Shown here in pieces: positions 39,168 to 49,500 of a stretch of DNA of 64,000 nt. The notes below the pieces were generated by a model. It was not told where the DNA came from. It did not search any database and saw only the letters and a program-made list of their open reading frames with translations. Origin of the DNA: Oscillospiraceae bacterium (GTDB taxonomy: Bacteria > Bacillota > Clostridia > Oscillospirales > CAG-272); NCBI GenBank assembly GCA_015064585.1, contig SVRY01000004.1:1-64000 (forward strand), read 5' to 3'. The number at the start of each line of letters is the position of its first letter. Positions within the stretch are counted from its first letter, which is position 1. Position numbers and translations under genes: made by a program.

Positions 39168-42100
39168 ATGAGCAAGTCCATTGGAATCCGGCTTTTGGCC
39201 GGGATTCTCGTATTCGGAATGTTGTTCGGCGGTGCTGCGGTTGGCTCTGCTGCTGATGAAAACAGCAGTGTGCGTAATGATCGTGTGGGCAACCTGTCGG
39301 ATGTTTTGAATACGATTGATTATCAAAGCTATTATGCTAACTACGAAGAAGTTGCTTTTGACAGCAAAGGCAATCCGGTAAATGCCGGCGCAGTGGTTGA
39401 GGTGAACACCTCTGATTATACTGCGACAGATGATGTTAAAAAGATCATTGAGGCACGTAGTGAGCGAGCAAAAGAAGCCCTTGGCGAAGGTGCGGTTTAT
39501 CTGCCCGCCAGCGGCGAGGTTGTGTGGAAGATCCATGTAGAGAAAGCCGGTTTCTATACTTCTACATTCAGCTACTACACTATTATTGATAAAGCTGATG
39601 CAGAGTTGGGTATTGCTGCGAGCAAGAACTCATCCATCGAGCGTAGCCTTTATATTGACGGAGTAATTCCTTATTATGAAGCTACCTACTTGACCATGAG
39701 CAAAACTTATCGTAACTTTGTTACCAAGTACAATGCTGACGGCGAAGAAATCGGCAGCAGTGTTATTTTGGATGGTGAAGAAGGAAACTTTGCTACCGAT
39801 ATTACAGGTAACGAAGTGCGTCCTGAGACTAAACTTGTGGAAGCGCGCAGATCCTACACATTCAGAGATTCTACCGGTTATGTTGTAGAGCCTTTGTATT
39901 TCTATCTGTCTGAGGGCGATCATGAGATCAAGCTGTACGCTCAGAGAGAAGCGGTTGTGATCAACAACTGGGTCTTTGAGGCTGTTGAATCCGAAAACAG
40001 CATTTATACTTATGAAGACTATGTGAAGGACTATACTTCCAAGGGTGCTAAGGATGTTATTCTGAAAGATGCGCTTACGGATGCCTTCAAAAAAGAGCTT
40101 TCTTCCAAGAGAGTATCTTTCCCTTCCGGCATGATTAAATATCAGGCTGAGTACAGTGAATCCGCTTCGGATATTACACTGTATCCTACAACCGACCGTA
40201 CCTCGTGTATCACTGAACCGCAGCATGAATCGAAACAGCATTTGAATACCATCGGCGGCGGTTCTACCGACAGTAAGAAATGGACAACGGTTGGTCAGTG
40301 GATTCGTTACGAAATTGAAGTTCCCGCAAGCGGATTTTACACCATTGCTCCTCGCTTTAACCAAACGCTGCTTGCAGGTTCCTTTGTATCCCGTCAGTTG
40401 CGCGTTCAGCTTCCCGGTGAAGATGAAGCGACGGTTCCTTTCTATGAAGCAAGCTATCTGCGTTTTGGCTATAGCGACGATTGGCAGATAGACTTCCTTT
40501 CCGCTGACGGAAAGACGCCTTTGAAGGTGTATCTCGAAAAAGGTGTTAACTATATTGAATTTGAAGCTAACCTCGGTGACATGGCAAGAATTATCTCTGC
40601 TGTTGATGAGTCTTTGGACAATATCACAGAGGCATATTCGAAAATTCTGATGCTGGTTGGTACCAACCCTGACGAATACCGCGACTATAATTTTAATGAA
40701 CGTATCCCGGATGCGGTTGAAGAGCTTGCACTGCAGGCGGTAAATCTGAAAGCAATCACAGAAGAATTGCAAGCTATCACCGGCTCCAAAGGTAGCCACG
40801 TTGCTACTCTGGAAACCGTAATTCAGCTTCTTGAAAAAATGGGAAGCGATGAAGATGAGATCGCAGGTAACTTGACTACCTTGAAATCCAATATGGGTAC
40901 TTTGGGTACTTGGATTTCCGATTCTCGTGAGTCTCCTCTGGAATGGGACTATTTCTTGATCTGCTCCGGTAACGCGACTAAGAAGAGTCTGCCGGATGCC
41001 ACCGCCGGATTCTTTAAGACTCTGTGGTTTGAAATCAAGATGTTCTTTGCAAGCTTTACCGCTAATTATGATACGCTGGGCGTTATGAACAAGTCTTCCT
41101 TGGAAGACGGCGCTGTAGAAGTATGGTATGCAACCGACCGTGACCGTGCGCAGATCCTGCGTAACTTGGTTACCAATACATTTACCAGCCAAACCAATAT
41201 CGCGGTTAATATGAAGCTGGTTGCAGGCGGTTCGCTGCTTCCTTCTGTACTGGCAGGTGTTGGACCTGATGTATCGTTGGGACACGGCAGTTCTGATGCG
41301 ATCAACTGGGCGATTCGTAGTGCTCTTGTTGAGCTGACTGATTTTGAAGGTGCGCAAGAGATCACCGGTTTCCAGAACGTCATTGCCGAATTCCATGGTC
41401 AGGCAGAAGATAAAGAGGTTGCAGATAAGGCTTGGTTTACCACTTCCGCAACCGTGCCGATGACTCTGCATGAAGTAATCACAGAGGCTGATTACAAGAA
41501 ACTTTCCGCAAAAGAAAAGGCAGAGTATTCTGTATTTACTCCCAAGGAAACCGACTCCGAAGAGGTAAAGAAGGGTACCTATTATGAGAAGTTCTCTCTG
41601 TGGGGCCTGCCTATGGAACAGAGCTTTAACGTAATGTTCTACCGTGCGGATATCTTCAACGAACTGGGAATCGAACCTCCCAGAACATGGGATGACCTGA
41701 ACGCCATCATCGGTGTACTCAGCGCAAACAACATGGAAATTGCAATGCCCACCTCTCTGGGCGGCTTCCAGCTTTTCATGTATCAGAATAACGGTGATAT
41801 GTATAGCAATGCCGGCCAGACGGTATCCTTTGACCAAAACAATTCTTTGGAATCTTTTGAGATGCTTTGCGAGTTGTTCCAGCAATACAAGTTCCCTGTA
41901 GCATATGACTTCTCTAACCGTTTCCGTACCGGTGAAATCCCGATCGGAATTATGCCTTACGGCACTTATACACAGCTGTCTCTGTTCGCTACTGAAATCA
42001 AGGGCTTGTGGGAATTTATTCCGATGCCCGGTGTAGCTACTTATGATGATGATGGTAACATCGTTTCCATCAATAATGAGTCTGTTTCCGGTTCTTCTTG

Positions 42101-42503
42101 TGCGATTATGCTGACCAGCGATGATCGCAGCGAAGCAAAGACCAAGCAGGCTTGGGAATTCATGAAGTGGTTTGTTGGCGAACAATGCCAGACTGACTAC
42201 GCAAATGAGCTGACTGCTTTGTTGGGTACTGAATCCAAGCACAACACTGCCAATATCAATGCTCTGAGAGCGTTGCCTTGGACTACTGCAGAATTGGCAA
42301 GCCTTGAAAGTCAGTTCCAGAACCTGGCAGGTGTACCCGAGTATCCCGGAAGTTACATTATTGCACGTTATGTAAACTTTGCATTCCTGGATGTTGTTAA
42401 CAACAATGCGGATCCTATCCAGTCTTTGCGTGAATACATTACAGCTATTAACTCTGAATTGTCCAGAAAACGTCAAGAATTCGGTCTTGCTTATATGGAC
42501 TAA
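39168..42503 (+). CDS. Giant extracellular solute-binding protein with N-terminal carbohydrate-binding-like modules
   Basis: 1111 residues from ATG 39168 (MSKSIGIRLLAGILV), with GGGAGG upstream. It has a Sec signal peptide ending about GSAADE but no lipobox cysteine, which is odd for a Gram-positive binding protein. Two beta-sandwich-like modules follow, about 115-265 (EKAGFYTSTFSYYTI...GDHEIKLYAQREAVVI) and 370-470 (GQWIRYEIEVPASGFYTIAP...GVNYIEFEANLG). A helical linker leads to a type 1 extracellular solute-binding domain, about 645-1090 (VEVWYATDRDRAQILRNLVT; YRADIFNELGIEPPRTWDDL). Typical sugar-binding proteins are 400-550 residues. First gene of a seven-gene operon; probably binds an oligosaccharide. 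Confidence 0.85.
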   Translation: MSKSIGIRLLAGILVFGMLFGGAAVGSAADENSSVRNDRVGNLSDVLNTIDYQSYYANYEEVAFDSKGNPVNAGAVVEVNTSDYTATDDVKKIIEARSERAKEALGEGAVYLPASGEVVWKIHVEKAGFYTSTFSYYTIIDKADAELGIAASKNSSIERSLYIDGVIPYYEATYLTMSKTYRNFVTKYNADGEEIGSSVILDGEEGNFATDITGNEVRPETKLVEARRSYTFRDSTGYVVEPLYFYLSEGDHEIKLYAQREAVVINNWVFEAVESENSIYTYEDYVKDYTSKGAKDVILKDALTDAFKKELSSKRVSFPSGMIKYQAEYSESASDITLYPTTDRTSCITEPQHESKQHLNTIGGGSTDSKKWTTVGQWIRYEIEVPASGFYTIAPRFNQTLLAGSFVSRQLRVQLPGEDEATVPFYEASYLRFGYSDDWQIDFLSADGKTPLKVYLEKGVNYIEFEANLGDMARIISAVDESLDNITEAYSKILMLVGTNPDEYRDYNFNERIPDAVEELALQAVNLKAITEELQAITGSKGSHVATLETVIQLLEKMGSDEDEIAGNLTTLKSNMGTLGTWISDSRESPLEWDYFLICSGNATKKSLPDATAGFFKTLWFEIKMFFASFTANYDTLGVMNKSSLEDGAVEVWYATDRDRAQILRNLVTNTFTSQTNIAVNMKLVAGGSLLPSVLAGVGPDVSLGHGSSDAINWAIRSALVELTDFEGAQEITGFQNVIAEFHGQAEDKEVADKAWFTTSATVPMTLHEVITEADYKKLSAKEKAEYSVFTPKETDSEEVKKGTYYEKFSLWGLPMEQSFNVMFYRADIFNELGIEPPRTWDDLNAIIGVLSANNMEIAMPTSLGGFQLFMYQNNGDMYSNAGQTVSFDQNNSLESFEMLCELFQQYKFPVAYDFSNRFRTGEIPIGIMPYGTYTQLSLFATEIKGLWEFIPMPGVATYDDDGNIVSINNESVSGSSCAIMLTSDDRSEAKTKQAWEFMKWFVGEQCQTDYANELTALLGTESKHNTANINALRALPWTTAELASLESQFQNLAGVPEYPGSYIIARYVNFAFLDVVNNNADPIQSLREYITAINSELSRKRQEFGLAYMD

Positions 42504-42513
42504 ATAATTCGTA

Positions 42514-42537
42514 CCGGATCGCCTTCCGGCGATCCGG
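42514..42537 (+). other. Intercistronic hairpin after the binding-protein gene
   Basis: ccggatcgcc-ttcc-ggcgatccgg is a perfect 10-bp hairpin without a T run. Such structures stabilise the upstream message, as in malE-malF, so that the binding protein is made in excess over the permeases. Confidence 0.75.
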
Positions 42538-42569
42538 ACACCAAAATTCAGTATAAGGAGTGAATAAAA

Positions 42570-43538
42570 GTGTCTGAAACGGCAGCTGCAAAAATGCCTA
42601 AAGTTGCCCCTAAAAAGGCAGTTTCCAGAAACGAGATGTCGAAGCTCACTTGGACGCTGAAGGAAATCAAGCGGAACTACATCGCATATTTGATGTTGGC
42701 TCCCTACTACTTTATTTTCCTTACCTTCACGGTTGTCCCGGTCGTTCTTTCTGCGATCCTCAGTTTCACTGACTTTAACATGCTAGAATTCCCTAACTTT
42801 GTTGGAGTCGACAACTATTTGCGACTTTTCTTGGATGACGATATCTTTATTATCGCTGTTCAGAATACGTTGATCTTTGCTGCGATTACCGGTCCTGTAT
42901 CTTACATACTATCCTTTGTCGTTGCATGGTTTATCAATGAACTTCCTCCCAAAATCAGAGCACTCGTAACTCTGGTATTCTACGCTCCCTCTATTTCGGG
43001 TGCTGTATATACCATTTGGGGTGTTGCTTTCTCCGGCGACTCTTACGGTTATGTAAACGGTTTGCTTTTGAAAATGGGTGTTATCGACGGACCTATTCAA
43101 TGGTTTAACAACGCAACCTACGTAATGCCTTTGTGTATTGTAGTTGCATTGTGGACCTCTCTCGGTACCGCGTTCTTGTCCTTCATTGCAGGTCTTCAGG
43201 TTGTTGACCGCAGCTTGTATGAAGCGGGCGCTGTTGACGGTATCAAGAACCGTTGGCAGGAACTTTGGTACATTACACTGCCTTACATGAAGCCCCAGAT
43301 GATGTTCGGTGCTATTCTCTCCATCACCGGCTCCTTCGGCTTCGGCGGTATCGTTACAGCCCTTGCCGGCTTCCCCTCTGTAGACTATGCGGCTCATACC
43401 ATTACTCACCATTTGGATGACTACGGTGGAGCCCGTTACGAAATCGGCTACGCTTCTGCGATTGCTACTGTACTGTTTATCTTGATGTATGCAGCAAACG
43501 TTGGCGTTCAGAAATTGTTATCAAAGGTGGGACAATAA
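42570..43538 (+). CDS. Sugar ABC transporter permease, MalF/LplB type (pair 1)
   Basis: 322 residues, six predicted transmembrane helices, starting at GTG with AAGGAG 9 nt upstream. The EAA loop that contacts the ATPase is present (EAGAVDGIKNRWQELWYITL, about 218). With the next gene it forms the channel of a type I carbohydrate importer fed by the upstream binding protein. The N-terminal 25 residues are polar and cytosolic. No ATPase is encoded in the operon. Confidence 0.92.
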   Translation: MSETAAAKMPKVAPKKAVSRNEMSKLTWTLKEIKRNYIAYLMLAPYYFIFLTFTVVPVVLSAILSFTDFNMLEFPNFVGVDNYLRLFLDDDIFIIAVQNTLIFAAITGPVSYILSFVVAWFINELPPKIRALVTLVFYAPSISGAVYTIWGVAFSGDSYGYVNGLLLKMGVIDGPIQWFNNATYVMPLCIVVALWTSLGTAFLSFIAGLQVVDRSLYEAGAVDGIKNRWQELWYITLPYMKPQMMFGAILSITGSFGFGGIVTALAGFPSVDYAAHTITHHLDDYGGARYEIGYASAIATVLFILMYAANVGVQKLLSKVGQ

Positions 43539-43539
43539 C

Positions 43540-44415
43540 ATGAGTAAAAAACTTAGAACAAGAAGACATGCCGTTGTCCTGAACCGTTCAGCGGGTGGCG
43601 ACGCCGGTATTACATTCTTCTTAACAATTTTGGGTGTCTTCATGTTTCTTCCGATGCTGTACACAGTTCTGCAGTCTCTGAAGCCTCTGGATGAACTTTG
43701 GACATTCCCTCCCAGATTCTGGGTTTACAATCCCAGCTTTAAAAACTACGGAGATTTGTTCCGTTTGATGAATACATCGTGGGTTCCTTTCTCCCGTTAC
43801 ATATTCAATACGGTTTTGATCTCCGTAACCGGTACTGCAGGTAACTTGATTCTTGCATCACTGGCGGCATATGTTTTGTCCAAGATCAAATTCCCCGGCA
43901 GAGGATGGATGTTCCAGCTGATTGTTAAATCGCTGATGTTCCACTCCACAGTCGGCGGTATCACAACCTTCCTGATCCTGTCCAAAGTTGGAATGGTTGA
44001 CAACATTCTGTCGGTTATCATTCCTGCTTGGGGTTCCACTTTGGGTCTGTACCTTATGAAACAGTTTATGGAAAGCTCGGTTTCCGATGCGGTTTTGGAA
44101 TCTGCCCGTCTTGACGGTGCAAGCGAACTGCGTACATTCCTGGTAATTGCGATGCCAATGGTTAAGCCTGCATGGCTGACACTGATCGTATACTCCTTCC
44201 AGGGACTTTGGAACTCCGGTTCTTCCATCTACATTTACAGTGAACAGCTCAAAACATTTAACTATGCAATCTCGCAGATCCTTGCGGGCGGCGTGGTGCG
44301 TGCCGGTGCCGGTGCAGCATCCGTTGTTATCATGATGTTAGTTCCGATTTTGGTATTCGTTATTACTCAGAGTAACATTATCGAAACAATGTCTTCTTCC
44401 GGTATGAAAGACTAA
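43540..44415 (+). CDS. Sugar ABC transporter permease, MalG/LplC type (pair 1)
   Basis: 291 residues from ATG 43540 (MSKKLRTRRHAVVLN), 1 nt after the preceding stop, with AAGGTGGG as ribosome site. Six membrane helices and the EAA loop ESARLDGASELRTFLVIAMP (about 190) mark it as the second channel subunit. The track start at 43489 overlaps the upstream gene and is unlikely. The gap of 14 nt to the next gene suggests continuous translation along the operon. Confidence 0.92.
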   Translation: MSKKLRTRRHAVVLNRSAGGDAGITFFLTILGVFMFLPMLYTVLQSLKPLDELWTFPPRFWVYNPSFKNYGDLFRLMNTSWVPFSRYIFNTVLISVTGTAGNLILASLAAYVLSKIKFPGRGWMFQLIVKSLMFHSTVGGITTFLILSKVGMVDNILSVIIPAWGSTLGLYLMKQFMESSVSDAVLESARLDGASELRTFLVIAMPMVKPAWLTLIVYSFQGLWNSGSSIYIYSEQLKTFNYAISQILAGGVVRAGAGAASVVIMMLVPILVFVITQSNIIETMSSSGMKD

Positions 44416-44429
44416 AGGGGGATATCATT

Positions 44430-46565
44430 ATGAAAAAATTAATAAGAATCATCGCCCTTGCGTTTGTTATGGTGTTGGTTTTTGGTACAGTTTCTGCCAG
44501 TGCAGCGGCGTACACAACCTATACTTACTCATTCGGCGGTCAACCCCTGAGTTCTCCCGATGCATATAGTCCTTATAAGCAGATCGATTCACAGTATATG
44601 GATCTGTCGGTTCCGTTGAATACACCTTCGGATCTGTATATTGATGATCTTGGTTTGATTTATATTGCGGACCCTTCTAACCACAGAATTGTTGTATTGG
44701 ATGAGAATTACAAGTTCTCTTATGAGATCAAGAGTTTCACCAACGTGTCCGGTAACCCTGACTCGTTGAATGCAGCGCAGGGTGTAGCTGTTGCAAATGG
44801 CAAAATCTACATCGCTGACACCCAGAACAGCCGTATCGTTGTTCTGGACCGTGAAACACAAAAGTGTGTTGCGATTCACAACACTCCCGATGCCGATGTT
44901 GTAAAAGAAGGTTCTATCTACAGTCCTGTAGCTCTCTCTGTTGACAATGCCGGCAGAATGTATGTTGTATCTTCTACCACCATCGATGGTATTATTTCTC
45001 TGAATGCAGATGGTTCTTTCGCATCCTTTATTGGTGCACAGAAAGTAACCTACAATGCATTGGAATTGTTCTGGCGCCGTTTCCAGTCCGAAGAAGAACG
45101 CGAAGCAGCAGAGCAGAATGTATCCGTAACATACAATAATATTTGTATAGATAAAGACGGCTTTATTTATGTTACTACTGAAAACATCGATGAGAATTCT
45201 CAGCAAAACGCAATTAAGAATAAAGACAAAGGCGGCGACTATGCTCCTGTTAAAAAGCTGAATGCAAAAGGTAACGAAATCATGCGTCGTAACGGTTTCT
45301 GGCCGCCTTCCGGTGAAGTTGCCGTACGTAATCAGTATGAAGTAGGCGAGGGCGATGTCAGCGGTGCTTCCAAGATTGTAGACGTTGCGATCGGACCTGA
45401 AGAAACTTGGTCTATTATCGACCAGAAGAGAAGCCGTATTTTTACCTACGATAAGAACGGTAACCTTCTGCACGTATTTGGCGATACCGGTACTCAAATG
45501 GGTAACCTGAAGATGGCCGGCGCGATCGTATATCAGGGAACTTCCATTCTTGTATTGGATAAGACCGAAAACGCATTTACTGTTTATAATATTACCGACT
45601 ACGGAAAAATTCTTCTGGAGGCTTTGCGCTTGACCAATAACCGCCAGTTTACTGAAGCTGTTGAGTATTGGGAAACCATTCTTCAGAGTAATAACAATTA
45701 CGATGCTGCATATGTAGGTATCGGAGATGCTCACTATCGTTCCGGTGACTACGAAAAGGCAATGGATAACTATAAAGTTGCTTCTGACACAGAAAGCTAT
45801 TCTGAAGCTTTCAAGCGTTGGAGAAAAGATGCAGTTAATGATTATCTGTTGCTGATAATTATCGTTGTAGTTGTATTCTTGGTTATTGTTGCCAAGTACA
45901 TGAGTTTTGCAGGTAAGGTGAACAAGCGTGTAGCTACGCAGGGCGGAAAGAGAAAATTCTACGAAGAGTTCTTGTATGCGCATCACGTTATGTTCCATCC
46001 GTTTGACGGGTTCTGGGATTTGAAGCATGAAAAGCGCGGTTCTGTGCGCTCGGCAACTGCTTGGTTAGCAATTACAGTTGCAGCATTCTGCTACAATTCT
46101 ATTGGTAAGTCCTATTTGTTCGCAAACGGTGCTCCCGGCAGTGTAGTCGGAACGATGATGAGTGTACTGGTACCTGTTTTCCTGTGGGTACTTGCAAACT
46201 GGTGCTTGACCACTCTGTTTGAGGGTGAAGGAAGCTTCAAAGATATTTATGTGGCAACATGCTACGCTTTGGCGCCCATGCCTTTCCTCATTATTTGTAC
46301 AACCGCATTGACACATGTGTTCTCGCTGTCTGAGGAAGGATTTGTTTCCTTGATCATGGGTCTTGCATGGGTTTGGTTCTTTATGTTGCTGTTCTTCGGA
46401 ACAATGGTTACTCACGACTTCCAGATGGGTAAGAACATTATTACGATGATTGCAACAGTAGTTGGTATGGCGGTTATCATGTTCGTCGCGATCCTCTTCT
46501 CGGGTCTGTTGATTAAGATGGCAACCTTTGTATCCAATATCATCACGGAATTGACCTTTAGTTAA
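44430..46565 (+). CDS. Membrane protein with NHL-like propeller, TPR and Yip1-like domain
   Basis: 711 residues. Signal peptide (about 1-28), then an extracellular beta-propeller of NHL-type repeats (about 55-390; PLNTPSDLYIDDLGLIYIAD, NHRIVVLDEN, GKIYIADTQNSRIVVLD). A TPR-like pair follows at about 400-455 (FTEAVEYWETILQSNNNYDA; SGDYEKAMDNYKVA), then one membrane helix (about 472-492). A C-terminal Yip1-like membrane domain has about five helices (about 545-711). I know such proteins as YIP1 family proteins next to DUF5696 genes in Firmicutes. It may sense or organise the transport complex; no enzyme motif is visible. Its place between two permease pairs argues for a structural role in the system. 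Confidence 0.82.
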   Translation: MKKLIRIIALAFVMVLVFGTVSASAAAYTTYTYSFGGQPLSSPDAYSPYKQIDSQYMDLSVPLNTPSDLYIDDLGLIYIADPSNHRIVVLDENYKFSYEIKSFTNVSGNPDSLNAAQGVAVANGKIYIADTQNSRIVVLDRETQKCVAIHNTPDADVVKEGSIYSPVALSVDNAGRMYVVSSTTIDGIISLNADGSFASFIGAQKVTYNALELFWRRFQSEEEREAAEQNVSVTYNNICIDKDGFIYVTTENIDENSQQNAIKNKDKGGDYAPVKKLNAKGNEIMRRNGFWPPSGEVAVRNQYEVGEGDVSGASKIVDVAIGPEETWSIIDQKRSRIFTYDKNGNLLHVFGDTGTQMGNLKMAGAIVYQGTSILVLDKTENAFTVYNITDYGKILLEALRLTNNRQFTEAVEYWETILQSNNNYDAAYVGIGDAHYRSGDYEKAMDNYKVASDTESYSEAFKRWRKDAVNDYLLLIIIVVVVFLVIVAKYMSFAGKVNKRVATQGGKRKFYEEFLYAHHVMFHPFDGFWDLKHEKRGSVRSATAWLAITVAAFCYNSIGKSYLFANGAPGSVVGTMMSVLVPVFLWVLANWCLTTLFEGEGSFKDIYVATCYALAPMPFLIICTTALTHVFSLSEEGFVSLIMGLAWVWFFMLLFFGTMVTHDFQMGKNIITMIATVVGMAVIMFVAILFSGLLIKMATFVSNIITELTFS

Positions 46566-46582
46566 AGAAAGGAGATAGAAAC

Positions 46583-49500
46583 ATGAATAGCATGAAAAAA
46601 ATCATAGCGTTTCTTCTGGCTGTCTGCACCGTAGTAGGCACCATGACATCTCTTTTGATGGTCTCCGGTGGTGTGTCTGTTTATGCTGATGAAGCAGAAA
46701 CAGAAGAAACAGTATCCAATAATGTAGATGCTTGGTCGTATTTTACCACCAAGTATGCCAGCGATATCGAAAAACTGCATAAAATGAGCAAGTTCATTGA
46801 GAATGAACAGTTTGCTCTTTACGGTCTAGAAAAAACCGGTGAAGTTGCTGTAGAAAACAAGAAAACCGGACAGATCATGTTCAGTAATCCTCGTGATATC
46901 TACCTGTACTCCACCGCCACCGCTGATACTAAAGCAAAAGAGAATGCTGAATTTAAAGATCTGGCATCTCAGCTCTTTGTTGACTTTACAATCATCTCTA
47001 CAAACGAAAATCAAGTTCTCAACAGCTATGCCGATGCTGCGATGAACAACCAGATCACCATGTCAGCCATTAAGAATGGTGTTGCGGTTGAGTATACCAT
47101 TGGTACCGGTGACGATCGTAAGCTGGTTCCCATGAACATTGAAAAAACTCGTTATGAAGAGAACATTCTGAATCTGATTGAAGACCCCAACGCATATAAA
47201 CGTATGAGTTCGCAGGGCGGTATCTACTCCCTGAAGGACCCTACGGCGGTTTCCGAAGTTCAGAAGGAGCTGATGTATGAACAGTATCCTGTAATCGAGA
47301 AAAAAGGCATTGCGATTTATGTCTGCGACGAAAACCTTTCGAACTATGAAAAGAACAAGATCGAAGGTTGGATTCGTGCTTGGGCTCCCAAGTATACATT
47401 TGAAGAATTGGAATATGACCATGAATTGACTGAATATGTTGGTTCTAACAAGGTTATGCCCGTGTTTAAGATGGCTTTGGAATATAAGCTGACCGATGAC
47501 GGATTTACCGTTCGTTTGCCCGCTTCGTCCATCACATTTGATGAAGACTATTTCAAGCTCAATTCTGTAACAATTCTTCCCTATATGGGTGCCGGTTCTT
47601 CCGAATACGATGGCTATACTTTGGTTCCCGACGGTTCCGGTACAATTCTTCGTTTCGAAGATCTGCGCTCCTACAATATCTACAAATTGCTCGGAGAACT
47701 GTACGGTCCCGACAATGCATACCATACTTTTAGCGAAAGCTATACAGGTAAGATGGAAGTGTGGAGATATCCTGTTTTTGGTATGGTAGAGAATTTCTAT
47801 CGTTACTTTAACAACGATACCAACAAGGAATACTGCGGACATACAACTCGCACACTGCTCAGCACTGTGCCTGCAAGCTGTTCAACTGAAGGTTATTCCA
47901 ATTACAAGTGTGACATTTGCGGAGAAGAAATGAAGGATGACTTTGTTGCTGCGACTCACCCCGAGTCGAGCCTTAAGAAGGTTGTTCCGCTTTCCACCCC
48001 CGCAAGTTGTGTGAATGTTGCCACTGATGTGTATGTATGTATCGAATGTGGTATGTACGTATACAAGTACGGTGAGGCAATTGGCACTGCTCACTGCTAC
48101 GAAACCCTTGATAATGGCGATAAGATTTGCAAATCCTGTAATAAGTATACTCCTGCAACTCCTGTTGAAGCATTCAAAGCACCTGAAGGATATACAAAAA
48201 ATCTTGCAAAATCTACTCCCGCTACCTGTACCACTGCAGGCGAAGATGTTTACTCGTATACTCCTGTTGCGGATGAAAATGGCGTAATTCCTGAATATGA
48301 TCCCAGTGAGTATCCGGACATTCCTGTAAAAGTGTTGCCTTTGGGCCATGGCATTCAGATTAAAAAATATGCTTCCAGCTGCCGCGAAGGTTATTCGATA
48401 GTTTCCTGCAAGACCTGTAATATTCAGTTTAGCGTTTTTGGTACTGATTTTGAACAGGCTCCTGTTGGATACACTCCCGATGCAAGTACTACCAAGGCAC
48501 CTACTTGTACCGAGGACGGAAAAATCGTCTTTGTTAAGAAAGATGCTGAGAACATTGAAGTTACTGTTCCCGCCAGACATCAATTTGTGATCGTTACATC
48601 AGTAGATGACAAGGGAGACGGTAAGAACGTAGAAGTAGTCTATACAGCTATTTGTACTGCATGTGGTCATTCTGTTGAAGACGTAGAAAAAGTTGAACCG
48701 TCCAAGACTTATGAGAATCCGTCTAAAGTTTTGACTCATGTTGAAGTTACCGATGGTGATAAGACTATCGAAGGTTATCTGATCAAGACAAATCCCGTGA
48801 AGATTACTTCCTCTTCCTCAAATCACAGATATGTTGCAATCAAGGAAGTGGCAAGCGATTGCGAAACCGGCGTACAGGGTTATACCATTCGTTGCTGTTA
48901 TGGTTGCGGTGATGTAATTGTTGAAGCAAATGTAGGTTGCCATGAATGGGATAACGGTGTACAAAAGTATGCCGCTACAGTAGCAACCACCGGTTTGAAG
49001 CTTTTCACCTGTGGTGTATGTAAAGCAATCAGATACGAAATTACCGCAAAAATCGAAAAGGTAGACAGCATTCCTCTGGATAATCTCTACCTTACTCTGA
49101 CCGGTGGCGAAGAGCCTGTAACCGGCACAATTGAACTGAAAGAATTTGCTGATTTCGATACTGAAGAGAATCGCGCTGCGCTGGTTTATACAACCAGTGA
49201 TGAAAAGATCGCAACTGTAGCTAATGGTGTTATTACTGCAGTTGGTGCAGGTCAAGCAACTATTACAGTTTCTCTGACTGTAGGCGATACTATTGTTTAT
49301 AACGCTACTTGTGTTGTAATCGTAGAAGCTGCTGCTGATGATGAAACCAGTACTGTTGTTAAGGTAGAACAACCTGCGAACACCTATAAGAAGTTTGACC
49401 CACGCGGTTATGTGGCGATTATTACCGAAGGTGAATCTCTGTGTACCGTAACATCTATTCATGGTGGTACAATTTACAAGTATAATTCGGTATACTTGAC

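Noticed and set aside
39630-42476. 948-codon open frame on the minus strand
   Set aside because: It is the exact antisense of the solute-binding protein gene. Long mirror frames arise from its codon bias. The product lacks recognisable domains and there is no ribosome site.
44589-46028. 479-codon minus-strand frame
   Set aside because: Antisense of the NHL/TPR/Yip1 gene with no start signals.
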